DNA of 64,000 nucleotides from Serripes groenlandicus (taxonomy: Eukaryota > Mollusca > Bivalvia > Cardiida > Cardiidae). The number at the start of each line of letters is the position of its first letter. Position 1 is the stretch's first letter. Below the pieces are notes generated by a model. It was not told the origin of the DNA. It saw nothing but the letters and a program-made list of their open reading frames with translations, and made no database searches. Where the stretch lies: NCBI GenBank assembly GCA_031761405.1, contig JASEVX010000013.1, positions 44,472,704 to 44,536,703 of the forward strand. Direction: 5' to 3'. This document shows, in pieces, positions 23,965-35,760 of the stretch. The position numbers and the translations under genes were made by a program.

Positions 23965-24110
23965 TCGAGCATCGTTAGATGTGTCGGTGGCGAAGTAGGC
24001 TGTCAGTGTAGAGGTTTTGAATTAAAACCCAAATTCGGACAACATTCTTTCCGACGCTTAAAACAGTTAATGCGACACACGTTGTTCATCTGACAGTCTA
24101 TATATAAAAG
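23965..24110 (+). mobile_element. SINE family S1, head fragment
   Basis: A tRNA-like head followed by GGACAACATTCTTTCCGACG, AATGCGACACACGTTGTTCATC and ACAGTCTATATATA, parallel to 396-500. The 3' half is missing. Confidence 0.5.
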
Positions 24111-24619
24111 CGCCCATTTGCATGACAAGGCTGTTGTACGGATGACTAGTATGAGAATGTTTAACTGGCCGATGTGATATGATTCTGTTTATTGCCATCA
24201 AATTAAATGAACTTTACTTTGCCGTTCTCGCGAAATAAAGCTTAATCGTAATGTACTCCCTTTGAAACAGAAATAGAACAAACATGTGATTTATGGTCAA
24301 CGCCGCTTTCAAGAGCGATTAGTTATATCTCGATATAAACCACTCTTTCTTTATCTGTGGATGATGGATTTGCTCTATGCTTTGTAATATGCAATATTCT
24401 ATGAGCGCAGCGAGCGGGGAACCAACCGGCACGAACGATTCCAAATGCTGGAATCTTAGGCATTTCCGTCATTCAGACGCATTTAGAGACCTATGTAATT
24501 TCTTCTACTGTCCCACAGTGCTCGGCTCTATTCAGTTATCATACACTTATTTATAGATTTTTCATATATTAACCAAGATCTTTTCACATTCATTTTCTAC
24601 AGATGTGTTGCATATTTGC
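24111..24619. other. No gene recognised
   Basis: Phrases near 24400-24500 (GAACGATTCCAAATGCTGGAA, CATTCAGACGCATTT) resemble 36270-36340, so this is probably decayed repeat. No open frame of note. Confidence 0.4.
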
Positions 24620-25430
24620 GTTACAAAATGATGAGTGACTCAATGTCAGTCAAGATAGAACACTGAGATCCTAGTTTTAGAACGGGTTCAACCCTTTATA
24701 GGGAATATTATGCTGCAGTAGCCATACATGTTGTATGATTGTACTACGAAGGGTGTGGACATTTGACATGTTGCGAGACAGTAGGTCGAGATGGGTGTCA
24801 AATTTTCCTTGCCCCGAGTAGACAATACTAAAACAAGTAGACGAAACTGCAACCTGTATTTCTACTTCAACATCCTTTTCTTTTCTTCAATACCATGAAA
24901 AGAAAACACAGACTTATATATTCTAAACATGGAATAAACTACGTTACACATAACATTTGAGTTATGATTTGCATGTTAGCCACACCCAACTATTGCATTT
25001 TGAATGACTAAAAAGCATATTTGAACGACGTCACATAAAATAATGACGTACTATTACCATATTTTGTACCGTATTTCACCAGTCAACTACGGAATTTTAA
25101 TCCGTCGTGTTTTAACTACGCATAACAATCTGCATGTATTTTAACCGTATAATGTGCAGGTATATGATAAAAAGGATGACACATGTTATTAAAAGAATAC
25201 ATTCAAGCGTCCATCGTCAATAATTATCCTTTTTATTAGTCCAGACATTCGTTGTTGAAGTCACTATTTTAGAATGTGCTAAACCTTTTCATACTTGTGG
25301 ATACTTGTGGATTACTCATATCATTTCAAGGAGTTATTCTGCCAGCGTTAAAAATGTACCCGATATCCGGGTAAATTATTAGTTTTAACTTATGATACAT
25401 CTTTTCGCAAAACATGCTTTAAACTTATAT
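24620..25430. repeat. Tandem family PB, array 2
   Basis: Units with ATTCAAGCGTCCATCGTCAA near 25202, and CAATGTCAGTCAAGATAGAAC with ACTGAGATCC near 24640. Strongly diverged. Confidence 0.5.
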
Positions 25431-25494
25431 TAATCACGCTCTATGATTTGCTACTGTAGACGTAAAGAGTACTAGCGCCGTTTGTGTTCAAAAT

Positions 25495-26300
25495 CCCAAA
25501 GTTTTGCATGCAAGGCTTTTTATCAAAAAACACAGATGCTATTGCTTTGTAACTTCACACACTTATTGGACATCATCAAATGACCTTGAATTATTCCCCT
25601 ATGAGAAATGTTGGTTAAAGTTTTGCATGCAAGGATTTTTCTCACAAACCACAGATGATGTTGCTTTAAATCTACACACACTTATTGGACATCATCAAAT
25701 GACCTTGCAGGACAAGTCCCGAAACTCTATATCAGATTTTGACACAATTATGGCCCTTCTTTGACTTATAAATTCTGGTTAAAATTGTGCATGCAACTAC
25801 ATTAAGAGTCCATATCTCTGTATTTAATTGATGCATTGCTTTGACATAGTATACGACCCTTTGCATACAAGATACTTTCATGGATATATCTCAGTAATCA
25901 CTATTTATATTGACTTGAAAATTCATTCATGTCGTCAGGGATGTCAGACAGTCAAGTAAGATAACGTTTGTATAAATTTAGTACAAATTATGGCCCTTGT
26001 TTTACTTTGAAAATTAGGTTAAAGTTTGCATGCATGGTACTATCATGCACCTATCGCAGTAACCACTCAGGGATTAATTTAAAACTTAAATATAGTCTTT
26101 AAAGGTATCAAACAATCAGGTTAGGTAACTCCTCACTGAATTTATTATAAATTATGTCCCTTTTTGAAGTTTGGGTTAAAGTTTTGCATGCAAGGCCTTT
26201 TCTCACAAGCAGTAGATTCTATTAAAACAAGACTTATTCAACTTGATTTATAGTTATATACTATCAAGCCACTTTCTCAATAACAAATGTTGACTATAGT
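25495..26300. repeat. About 120-bp tandem repeat (GTTTTGCATGCAAGG)
   Basis: Units start at about 25501 and 25620 (TTTTGCATGCAAGG, then CACAGATG, ACACACTTATTGGACATCAT and CAAATGACCTTG). More diverged units follow near 25785, 26020 and 26178. The open frame at 25504-25764 spans the first two units and is not a convincing gene. Confidence 0.7.
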
Positions 26301-26339
26301 ATCAAATGGCCAAATAGTCGAGCATGCTATCTTGCGGAG

Positions 26340-26720
26340 AGCTCTTGTTTATATGCAAGCGTCCATTAATACTTATCATCAATATAAGTCCAGATAGTAG
26401 ATTGTGACCAGACTGGGGTAAGGTCAAAATTCGGGAATGAGATTAAACCTTTATGTTATTGAAAGGTATCGAATGATGCAATTTAATAGAATAGATATAT
26501 TGCAGTGTGAATATTCAAACGTTAGTTTTAACTTATTTATTTTACATCGATTGCGAAACAAGCTTTAAGCTTGTATTAATCATTAGTTATATTACATTGT
26601 GAATATTCCATCGTTCATAGCCAGTAATAATCCCAATGTCAGTCAATATAGTAGATTGAGATCAGTATTTGGTAAAGTCAGAATTTGGTACCAAATTTCA
26701 TTTGAACATGAAACGTGTGT
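26340..26720. repeat. Tandem family PB, array 3
   Basis: Contains ATGCAAGCGTCCATTAATAC, AGTCCAGATAGTAGATTGTG and TCGTTCATAGCCAGTAATAA with CAGTCAATATAGTAGATTGA. Confidence 0.55.
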
Positions 26721-26759
26721 TAAATCTAAAAAAAAGGAAATTTAGTTTAATTTTTCTAT

Positions 26760-27890
26760 CGATTGTTGTTTTCGTTAAGTAACCAAAGGTACCAAAAATC
26801 AATAAAATAGAAAAATAAGTTTTCCACAAACAACACGTCTCCAGCAGAGGACTTTTAATTAAAAGGATAAAAACTTTCTATAATTAAAAGTGTAAGACTC
26901 AAAACATTATGGCAAAGGGTTAATTGTTAAATACGAAAGTCGTTTTTTTTCTGCATTTGCGTCCAAATGCGCCTACCAAATAAAAGAGTTAAACTGTGGT
27001 TTTCTTGACGACCCGACAGTGAATAATTCGACCACGTACCTAATAGAACGAAAACAGTGTTCAATTAGTGATCCTGTCCTCCCCACACGATAGTTTCCCT
27101 GAGATCCCTGCAACTTTTGGGTTAAGCGGCATTTAACCCCAAATATACCTATTACCGGAATATATTGGTTGAGTTTGTTTTAGTATTCATGTGTCAGCGG
27201 TCAATTGGTGTTCACAAAAGCACATAGTACACAACTGTTTACAAAGTAGATGTTTGTTTTTAATGATGTGTTATATAATAGGGTAAAGAGTGTGTAACTA
27301 GATATCTAGTCTGCCTTTTATAAAATACAAGTATTGATTTATTCACGCTTGCTGGTTATATTTAGGCATGGGACTACAAAATGTATTCCTTCTTTTTTAA
27401 GTTTTGAATTTTACAATTTAAACCTTTCCCTCATATAGAAGCCTTTTGACGCCTCTGCGACAGACGACTTTGAAAAATTCGCAACAACATCAATTTCTCC
27501 TTTTGACACATATTTTTGAATTATATTTAATAAAACAACTATAATTTAAGTTGTGATTTAACATTTTTGACAATTTGTTTTCAAAGTCGTCTGTTGCATA
27601 TTTGTTGTATATGGGTAAGGCTTAAACCACTGATACATTCTTTATCCTGAATAGTTCCAGTTGTCAATTTATCAATTAATTAATTAATTCATTTGTTCAT
27701 CCGTTCTTTCAATTGTTGATTCATTCGTACGTTGGTCTGTCAGTTCGTTTTTTCCTTCATTCGTTGGTTGGTCCATTGTTTCATTGATTGATTGATTGAT
27801 TCAATCATTCATTGATTAAAACATTCATTCTTTCATTTATTTATTCATTCATTTATACATGATCCGAAGCAGAATAGTTCACTTAACTAT
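26760..27890 (+). repeat. Dispersed block R, copy 3, with fold-back elements
   Basis: Shares CGTTAAGTAACCAAAGGTAC (compare 11488), TATATTGGTTGAGTTTGTTTTAGT and TTCATGTGTCAGCGGTCAAT with the other R copies. A fold-back element at 27425-27610 has both arms (GACGCCTCTGCGACAGACGA and TTTTCAAAGTCGTCTGTTGC). The block ends in ATTGATTGATTCATTC-type simple repeat. Confidence 0.65.
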
Positions 27891-28239
27891 GAATCGATAA
27901 GAAATATTATAATCACGGATATGTGTTGTTTACTGTTTCCTTTTAAATTTATCTATTGTACATGGCTTACGCAACAAGCTTATATTAATCACGCTCGATG
28001 TCTTCTTCCCGGCGACTTAACCAATACTAGCGCCGTTCGTGGGAAAAAAAACCAAATGCAGAACCTGCTCATCAAAATCGGTTAATCAAACACTTTCGTT
28101 ACATCACATGTACATATACATAGCATATACACACAAATGTTCATACTAATTGCAACTCAGCTAGAGACATACTAAATGTATCGTACGTTTTATCAAATTG
28201 AAATATAATGTTGAATATAAGTAATGAGGTTTGATGCAT

Positions 28240-28900
28240 TCTGACCAATTATTTACACGGATTTTACAGGTATATTTAAACGAGTAATGTCGTATTTTTT
28301 ATCAAAACGAAAGACACTTTGTAATATAGGTAATGTGACTAGGCTCATTCTTATCGAGTACGGCAAACACCTATATTATTATTTCGCTGATAAATTTAGT
28401 GTTATTGGACCGTTTAAATTGCGGTAGAAGAAGATATAGCATGGACATGAAATGTTTAACTTAAACTTTGTTTATGCATTGTCATCTATTAGCCTCACGG
28501 AATAACTGGTTTACTGGTATGTTTGAAAGTTTATATAATAATTACTTTTTATCAAAATGAAAGATAATGTTTGACATAGCTAATGAAGTCAAAGACAGTT
28601 TAACCGAGTCTTTTTACAGAACAAGTATATTTACACGTATAAACCACGGCGAATCGCTTCATGTCGATACACGAATACACTTATTCTTCTTGATGTGTTA
28701 TAAATATATATATATACGACTGACCTAGTATTTGTAACTAATACATATTTACGCATATAGATGTACACGTATACACGGGGATGTGTTCGCTTGATCAATA
28801 ACATCATCATATCATCATAATATGATAATGAATGATTAGTTATAACAAGGAATATATTTGTTGGAAAGGAATAAAGATAACTTAATACTTGTTTAGGGCT
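28240..28900 (+). promoter_or_regulatory. Exon-1-like cassette C, partly duplicated
   Basis: Two donor-like sites: TTTACAG|GTATATT with GT at 28269 and TTACTG|GTATGT with GT at 28517. The ETS-like site is altered (GCGGTAGA at 28421). Downstream text parallels cassette A (ATAATGTTTGACATAGCTAA, GTCGATACACGAATACAC). It ends with a single short ATC-rich stretch (CATCATCATATCATCATAAT). No coding exon follows. Confidence 0.45.
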
Positions 28901-29029
28901 TTAACTTCAATAAGTTAACACGTCTAATGCATATACGTCGTTTAATATTTCGAATGTGTTTGCTAAATAAATGGGTATGTATCAATACGAGGAGTGCTCG
29001 AAATATAATATGACTTCTTGTATAACGTG

Positions 29030-29990
29030 TGTTCAAGCTGATACACATTGGTGAACTGTAATACGGTTACGATTACGGTCAAAACTGTTTTAGCCGCCAA
29101 GAAAACAAAGGTACCGAATAACGTAAAGTAGAACAATAACAATACAGATGACTTCCACGTAAACGTAAAGAAAACTTCTTTCAATGAAAGTATGATTCTT
29201 CAATTTTGAAAATGTGTATCAAAGGCATGTACATGTAGTTGAAAAAGAGGTATTTGTCGAATATAAGAAATTTCTCCTTTTGCCACAATGTTCTCCAACC
29301 TGTCTTCTGCAGATGCGTGTAAATAAAGGAAAGGGTTAACACTCCGATTTTATCTTCGACCTGCGATATAGTGTTTCAACCATTTCCTTGATACAACGAA
29401 ATAAATGTTTAAAACGAGCGATTGTGTCATTCGCATACGATGAGTTCCCTATTACACCTGCAATCTATGGACTAAGCGACCAAGTCATTGAATATATGCA
29501 TTTCCTGAATATGCGGGTCCAATTTGTTTTTAATTAATGTATAAGAAGTCAATTGATGTTTATAGATTAACATTTTTCACAAATGAGAGCAGACTATGTT
29601 ATGAACGTCATGTTAGATTATAGAGTAAAGCTTGAAATATTGGATATCTGCCTTTTATCCAACACAGGTATTGATTTATTAACGCATTTGATACATGTAT
29701 TGGTGGGTATATTTAGACACTAGACTACTTAATATATTTCTTCTTTATTTTGTCGTTTTGAACATTGTATTTTAAGCCACTCATACATTCCTCTTCATGA
29801 ATATTATAATGTTGAGCACTGAATAATATCAAGTGTCGATGCTTCTGAAAACGATTAGTAATAAATTATTGGATACATTAATTCGATCGTTCGTTCATCC
29901 GTCGTTAGTTCGTTTATGCATTGATTAATGCATTCATGTTTGCAATACATGATCAAATTAAAGACATGTCATTCAAAGTATTATCCATCG
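29030..29990 (+). repeat. Dispersed block R, copy 4
   Basis: Contains fold-back arms near 29265-29330 (AAATTTCTCCTTTTGCCACA, TCTTCTGCAGATGCGTGT), TGCATTTCCTGAATATGCGG, and GATCGTTCGTTCATCCGTCG near its end. The 73-codon minus-strand frame at 28963-29184 overlaps sequence repeated at 11470 and 56750, where it is not open, so it is not called. Confidence 0.6.
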
Positions 29991-30034
29991 TAATTTTAAT
30001 TATCAAACAACAACAGGAAGTGGTTTGTGTGTTA

Positions 30035-30125
30035 AGCAAATGGGTTGGGCGGCAACTAGTCAGTGCTTAACGACGAGGTCTAACAATCCAGGAGTCGTAA
30101 GTTCGAACCCCGACTCATAAATTAA
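30035..30125 (+). mobile_element. SINE family S1, tRNA-like head only
   Basis: GGGCGGCAACTAGTCAGTGC, then ATCCAGGAGTCGTAAGTTCG and AACCCCGACTCA, an A-box/B-box arrangement resembling 396-450. The body is absent; cassette D starts at once. Confidence 0.5.
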
Positions 30126-30131
30126 AATCGG

Positions 30132-30672
30132 TCATAAATTATATATGATTAATAAATATCATAGTATAAGAAAACGTCACATCAAATTTAACCATATTGA
30201 AATAAGTGACCAATTGGTGCACAAATATATCAATCGAACTATTTATCCGTTACATTTAAGCGTTCTGATAATCAAATAAAACCCGGCAGATGTCTGTCTT
30301 CTGTCGAAATGCCTACTCTTATCTAGAACCTCGTCAAAACGTGGCCCGATTTCGACCACCTATCCCTTCCTTCCATGTACGCTATAGGCACCAGTCTCAC
30401 AAGCAAGCTTATTCAAACATATTCGATGCATCTCATATACACAGATTGCATGTATAAACTCCGGTTCACACATTTAATGCAACCAACCAGAGACACAAAA
30501 TCAGCTAATGGGAAATGCAGGGTTTATTTCGCAGGTGTATTTAGTGTTATTTGACCTATTAAATTGCGGAAGTATTACACTACATGTATCAAGCAAGAAC
30601 ACGAACTATTTGACATAAACTTTTGTTTGGGCATTGTGACCGATTATTTTAGCGGAATTAAGTGTCGAACAG
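30132..30672 (+). promoter_or_regulatory. Upstream block and putative non-coding exon 1 of the intact gene (cassette D)
   Basis: Nearly identical to 16690-17233. Block H is at 30294-30415, GCGGAAGT at 30566-30573, and the donor GAACAG|GTATGT has GT at 30673. Tandem duplication of the donor region yields two further CAG|GTATGT sites with GT at 30725 and 30788. With the acceptor ending at 33746 the intron would be about 3.0-3.1 kb. If correct, this is the promoter-proximal region of the gene at 33759. No TATA box seen. Confidence 0.6.
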
Positions 30673-31049
30673 GTATGTTTAAACGTTTATGTTAGATAAT
30701 GGTTAATACAGCATATGATATCAGGTATGTTTAAACGTTTATGTTGTACCTATGTAAGATAATGGTTAATACAGCATATGATATCAGGTATGTTTAAACG
30801 TTTATGTTACACCTATGTAAGATAATGGTTAATACAGCATATGATGTCAGGTTCATGATAACTGTGTAAAGCACAAACATATTTACTTACATAGCTCCCA
30901 GCTTATAAAGCGAGGTCAGGTAGATTGCGTCAAGTCGTTACATGAATACATATTTTCTTCTTAATATATATGGAGGCCTAGTCTTCATTATCAATGTATT
31001 TTGCTATAAATGTAAACGTATAAATGACGGGGAATCGCTAGATCGAGTC

Positions 31050-33545
31050 ATCAATTTTACCGCCAACAGCACCATATCATCATGACTGACACTACCAACA
31101 CCATCATATCATCATCAATGACACCAAAAATATAATCATATCATCATCAATTACACAACAAATATAATCCTATCATCATCAATTACACCACCAATATCAT
31201 CATATCATCATCAACTACACTGCCAACGTCATCATCGTATCATCAATGACACCGCCAATGTCATTATATCATCATCAATTACACCACCAACCTCATCGTA
31301 TCATCATCAATGACACCACAAATATAATCATATCATCATCAATGACACCACAAATATAATAATATCATCATCAATTACACAACCAACCTCATCGTATCAT
31401 CATCAATTACACCGCCAATGTCTTCATATCATCATCAATTACACAACCAACCTCATCGTATCATCATCAATTACACCGCCAATGTCATCATATTATCATC
31501 AATTACACCACCAACATCATCGTATCATCATCAATTACACCCCCTATATCATCATAGCATCATCAATTACACCACCAATGTCATCATATTATCATTAATG
31601 ACATCACCAATATAATCATATCATCATCAATTACACCACCAACGTCATCATACTATCAACAATATCACCGCCAATGTCATCATAGCATCATCAATTACAC
31701 CACTAATGTTATCATATCATCATCAATTACACCACCAATGTCATTATATCACCATCAATTACACCACTAATGTTATCATATCATCATCAATTACACCACC
31801 AATATCATCATATCATCATCAAAAACACTACTTATGTCATCATACTATCATCAATTACACAACCAACGTCATCATATCATCATAAATAACACCGCCAATG
31901 TCATCATATCAACATTAATTACACCACAAATATCATCAAAAACACCGCCAATGCCATCATATAATCATTAATAACACCACCAATATCATCATATCTTCAT
32001 CATATCTTCATCAATTACATCAATTACACCAACAACATCATCATATCATTATCAATTACACCACCCATGTCATCATATCATCATCAATGACACTACCAAC
32101 ATCATCATATCTCATTAGTTACACCACCAATGTCATCAAATCATCACTAATTTCACCAAACACATCATCATATCATCCTCAATTACACCAACAACATCAT
32201 CATATCATCATCAATGATACCACCAATGTCATCATATCGTCATCACTTACACTACCAACATCATCATATCTCATTAGTTACACCACCAATGTCATCATAC
32301 CATCATCAATGACAGACACACCAATGTCATCATATCATCATCAATTACAATACCGATGTCATCATATTATCATCAATAACACAACTAATGTCATCATATC
32401 ATCATCAATAACACCACCAACATCATCATATTATCATCAATAACACCACCAATATCATCATGTCATCATCAATAACACCACTAATGTCATCATATCATCA
32501 TCAATTACATCACCGATGTCATTATCAATGACCGACACCACCATCAGTTTATCATCATCAATTACACCATCAATGTTATCATATCATCATCAATTACACC
32601 ATCAATGTTATAATATCATAATCAATAACACCACCAATGTCATCATATCAGCATCAATAACACCACCAATGTCATTCTATCATCATCAATGACAGATACC
32701 AACAATGTCATCATGTCATTATAAATTACACAATCAACCTCATCATATCATCATCAATTACATCACCGATGTCATTATCAATGACGGACACCACCATCAG
32801 TTTATCATCATCAATTACACCATCAATGTTATCATATCATCATCAATTACACCATCAATGTTATCATATCATCATCAATAACACCACCAATATCATCATA
32901 TTATCATCAATAACTCCACCAATTTGATCATATTATCATTAATTACATACCCGATGTCATCATTAAAGACAGACACCACCACTGTCAGTTTATCATCATC
33001 CATTACAACATCAATGTTATCATATCATCATCAATTACACCATCAATGTTATCATATCATCATCAATAACACCACCAATATCATCATAGTATCATCAATA
33101 ATTCCACCAATGTGATCATATTATTATCAATTACATCCCCGATGTCATTATTAAAGACAGACACCACCACTGTCAGTTTATCATCATCCATTACACCATC
33201 AATATTATCATATCATCATCAATTACACCACCAATGTCATCATTTCATCATCAATAACATCACCGATATTATCATATCATCATCAATTACACCACCAATG
33301 TCATCATATCATCATCAAATACACCACACATGTCATCATGTTATCATCAATTACACAAAAAACGTCATCATATTATCATCAGTTACAGCACCAATGTCAT
33401 CCTATCATCATCAATTACACCACCACCCTCATCATATCATCATCAATTACAGCACCAACCTCATCATATCATCATCAATTACACCACCACCCTCATCATA
33501 TCATCATCAATTACAGCACCAACCTCATCATATCATCATCAATTA
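31050..33545. repeat. 32-bp ATC-rich minisatellite in putative intron of the intact gene
   Basis: About 2.5 kb, roughly 78 units, of the same repeat as 17575-18840. Local higher-order copies occur, for example two blocks near 32505-32600 and 32755-32850 that share AATGACGGACACCACCATCA-like text, and two more near 32960 and 33150. Open frames here (for example 33112-33546) are periodic artefacts. Confidence 0.92.
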
Positions 33546-33740
33546 ACATAATCATTATAACATCATCAATTACACAAACAACTGCATTATATAAAAGGAA
33601 ACTATAGTACTACCTAAAGTACTCTAGATTTGTTTTTGCATCAAAAACATATAGTAGGTATACGTGACAGGTTTTACGTTTTTAAGGTTTTATTTTGATA
33701 ATAATTATTCGCCGAATATAAACACAGTTGTTTAATTTAA

Positions 33741-33746
33741 TTACAG
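33741..33746 (+). promoter_or_regulatory. Putative 3' splice acceptor (TTACAG)
   Basis: TTTAATTTAATTACAG ends at 33746, 12 bp before the ATG at 33759. Conserved in copy 3. It supports a spliced 5'UTR, which is inferred. Confidence 0.55.
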
Positions 33747-33758
33747 ACTCGACAAAAA

Positions 33759-35462
33759 ATGGCTGAAGCAAATATTGCTGGAATCACAAATCTGTCAGAA
33801 GAAGACACAACAAGGATTTGTGATCCTTGCAAATTTGGAGGGGTAAACACACAAGCAGATACATTCTGTCATGTCTGTTCAGAATATCTATGCGAGACAT
33901 GTGAAGAAGTTCATCGACGTTTAAGAGCTACACGAGAGCATGAGCTTAAATCATTCGACGTATCGAAGAGGAGGTTGATTAAACAGAATGTACTGCTTTC
34001 TTCCGTCATGAGATGCACAGTCCATGATGCAGAAATCCTTTCACTGTTCTGTTTAAGTCATGATGTAGCCATATGCGACCGGTGCAGCACAATTAAACAC
34101 AGACGATGTGAAGTCCAATCTATGAAAGAAGCTGTAAATGAAGCAAAGACAAAAAATGAAGTGGAAGTATTTTTAGAGAAGATCAGGTCCTTATCTGCAG
34201 CGATCATAGATCTTAAAGATTCAAGAGAAAGGGATAAAATACAGATCATAAATTGCTGTATGGAATCTAAACAGGACGTTATTGAATTAAAAAGGGAAGT
34301 AATTGAATGGATTGAGAAATTAGCGGAAGATATTGAAGACGCTATTTGTGACATAGAAAAGAAACTCACAACTGAAGCCGAAAATGATATAAAAGCAACA
34401 AACGAAATGAGCGCACAATTCCAGGAAACTATTGATTCTTGTCAATGTTTAGGCCATTTAGATCAGGAAGCCGCGTTTGTTTTTATGACTAAAGAGAAAC
34501 ACAAACTCGACGAAGGGAAAGAAGCAAAAGACGATATACTGAGTGAGATTAAACCAGTCAAGTTTGAATTTCACAAGTGCGACAAACTCATGACCTTAAT
34601 GTCCGAAGTAACCTCAATGGGTACATTCAAAACAGATGATCCAAGTGTCTGTCTCAAGCAACTTTCATCGAATGATAATCGATTCTGTTTTCAGAAAATA
34701 TTGTCGGTGACAAGAAGAGACATTGATATGGGGTCAACTAGTGGTGTCACGGGATGCGTGTTTATGCCAGACGGGCGATTAGTCATTTGTGAAGGTCATG
34801 GAGGTGATTCAGTCAAAGCCTTTACAGAAGACTTCAAACCACAAAGTGTTATCAAAATTGCCTCTGTATGGGATGTGGCTGTTGTATCCGAGAACCAGAT
34901 AATCGTGAGTCAAAGAAATGGAAAATGTCTTCAATTCTTAAATATTTCCGGTGCTATTGCGAAGGGGAAAACAATTCCAGTCGGAATGATAAGTTTGGGC
35001 GTTGACTGTAAACATGATAAAATATACGTCACTTGTCATGATGATAGAGGATACGGGGCGAATGTAAAGGTGCTGACAATGACTGGTGACACCGTGAACA
35101 CGTTTAGTGTTAGTCATGGATATCCTTACTACCTAGCTGTCAACAGTACCGGTGACAGAATCGTTGTTTGTACGGGCGATGACGTGCAGTGTATTGACAT
35201 CACTGGAAGTACACTGTATACATATTCTGATAGTCAGCTTACTTGTAGTCTTGGTTTGTTGGTTGACTTGTATGACAACTTCATAGTATGTGGAGACTCT
35301 AACAATCTACACGTGGTGAATAGTGTCGGTACCAAGCAGAAGGTTCTCTTAACATCTAATGATAGAATAAACCTACCTTTTTGTCTGGCGTACAGACCCA
35401 GTGATAACACACTTATTATAGGACAGCTATCGGCATCAATCTTGGTGTTTAAACTCAATTAA
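33759..35462 (+). CDS. TRIM-like protein: two B-boxes, coiled coil, beta-propeller, no RING
   Basis: A single-exon 567-residue protein. B-box 1: C21, C24, C37, C40, C45, C48, H52 and H61 fit the zinc-ligand spacing. B-box 2: C86, H89, C98, H101 or D102, C106, C109 and H114, with C117 where the last histidine is usual. A helical, charged region at about 120-285 is a likely coiled coil for oligomerisation. Residues about 315-567 form short repeats with DGRLVIC-, NQIIVSQ-, DRIVVCT- and DNFIVCG-type strands, like the six-bladed NHL-type propellers of TRIM2/3/71-related proteins. No RING precedes the B-boxes, so E3 ligase activity cannot be assumed. Such genes are expanded in bivalves and often suspected in immune or regulatory roles; the role here is unknown. 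The start is chosen by the ATG 12 bp after a conserved acceptor and by agreement with copy 3. It is the only intact copy in the window. Confidence 0.85.
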   Translation: MAEANIAGITNLSEEDTTRICDPCKFGGVNTQADTFCHVCSEYLCETCEEVHRRLRATREHELKSFDVSKRRLIKQNVLLSSVMRCTVHDAEILSLFCLSHDVAICDRCSTIKHRRCEVQSMKEAVNEAKTKNEVEVFLEKIRSLSAAIIDLKDSRERDKIQIINCCMESKQDVIELKREVIEWIEKLAEDIEDAICDIEKKLTTEAENDIKATNEMSAQFQETIDSCQCLGHLDQEAAFVFMTKEKHKLDEGKEAKDDILSEIKPVKFEFHKCDKLMTLMSEVTSMGTFKTDDPSVCLKQLSSNDNRFCFQKILSVTRRDIDMGSTSGVTGCVFMPDGRLVICEGHGGDSVKAFTEDFKPQSVIKIASVWDVAVVSENQIIVSQRNGKCLQFLNISGAIAKGKTIPVGMISLGVDCKHDKIYVTCHDDRGYGANVKVLTMTGDTVNTFSVSHGYPYYLAVNSTGDRIVVCTGDDVQCIDITGSTLYTYSDSQLTCSLGLLVDLYDNFIVCGDSNNLHVVNSVGTKQKVLLTSNDRINLPFCLAYRPSDNTLIIGQLSASILVFKLN

Positions 35463-35760
35463 AAGTAACATATGGTATGATGTCTTAAAATGTTTTCATT
35501 CAGACCCGAAGATACGCCTAAATGCTGCTGCTTGTATTGAGAAATCCGATTCAGAAATGAAAGTAACACTGTAAATAAAATGAATAATGCAGTTCATTCA
35601 TTACCTTTGTTTGTTTATAAAGTGTAATTGAGTGGGTCTCTGCGAAAAACCAACCAGTAGGCAGTGCAGATCTAGAACACCCACCATCTGACAACTATTT
35701 TGCAACAATTGAATAATTGTGTAAATATAAATTTAAAAAAAATAATATATATGTGTGTCT
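35463..35760 (+). terminator. 3' flank with polyadenylation signal
   Basis: AATAAA at 35574-35579, 112 bp after the stop, inside ACACTGTAAATAAAATGAAT, which matches the flank of copy 3. A fragment of the 88-bp satellite (TCTCTGCGAAAAACCAACCA) follows at about 35637. Confidence 0.55.

Noticed and set aside
28963..29184. 73-codon minus-strand frame with hydrophobic, membrane-like stretches
   Set aside because: The same sequence occurs in other copies of block R where the frame is not open; hydrophobicity is expected from T-rich codons.
17575..33545. CRISPR-like array (regular repeats)
   Set aside because: Units are contiguous with no unique spacers, and the sequence is eukaryotic; these are minisatellites.
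31418..33607. Several open frames of 63-144 codons
   Set aside because: Same 32-bp repeat as above.
34058..34369. Minus-strand frames inside the TRIM-like gene
   Set aside because: Shadows of the coding strand; similar minus frames appear at 7442 and 19309 because the copies are homologous.
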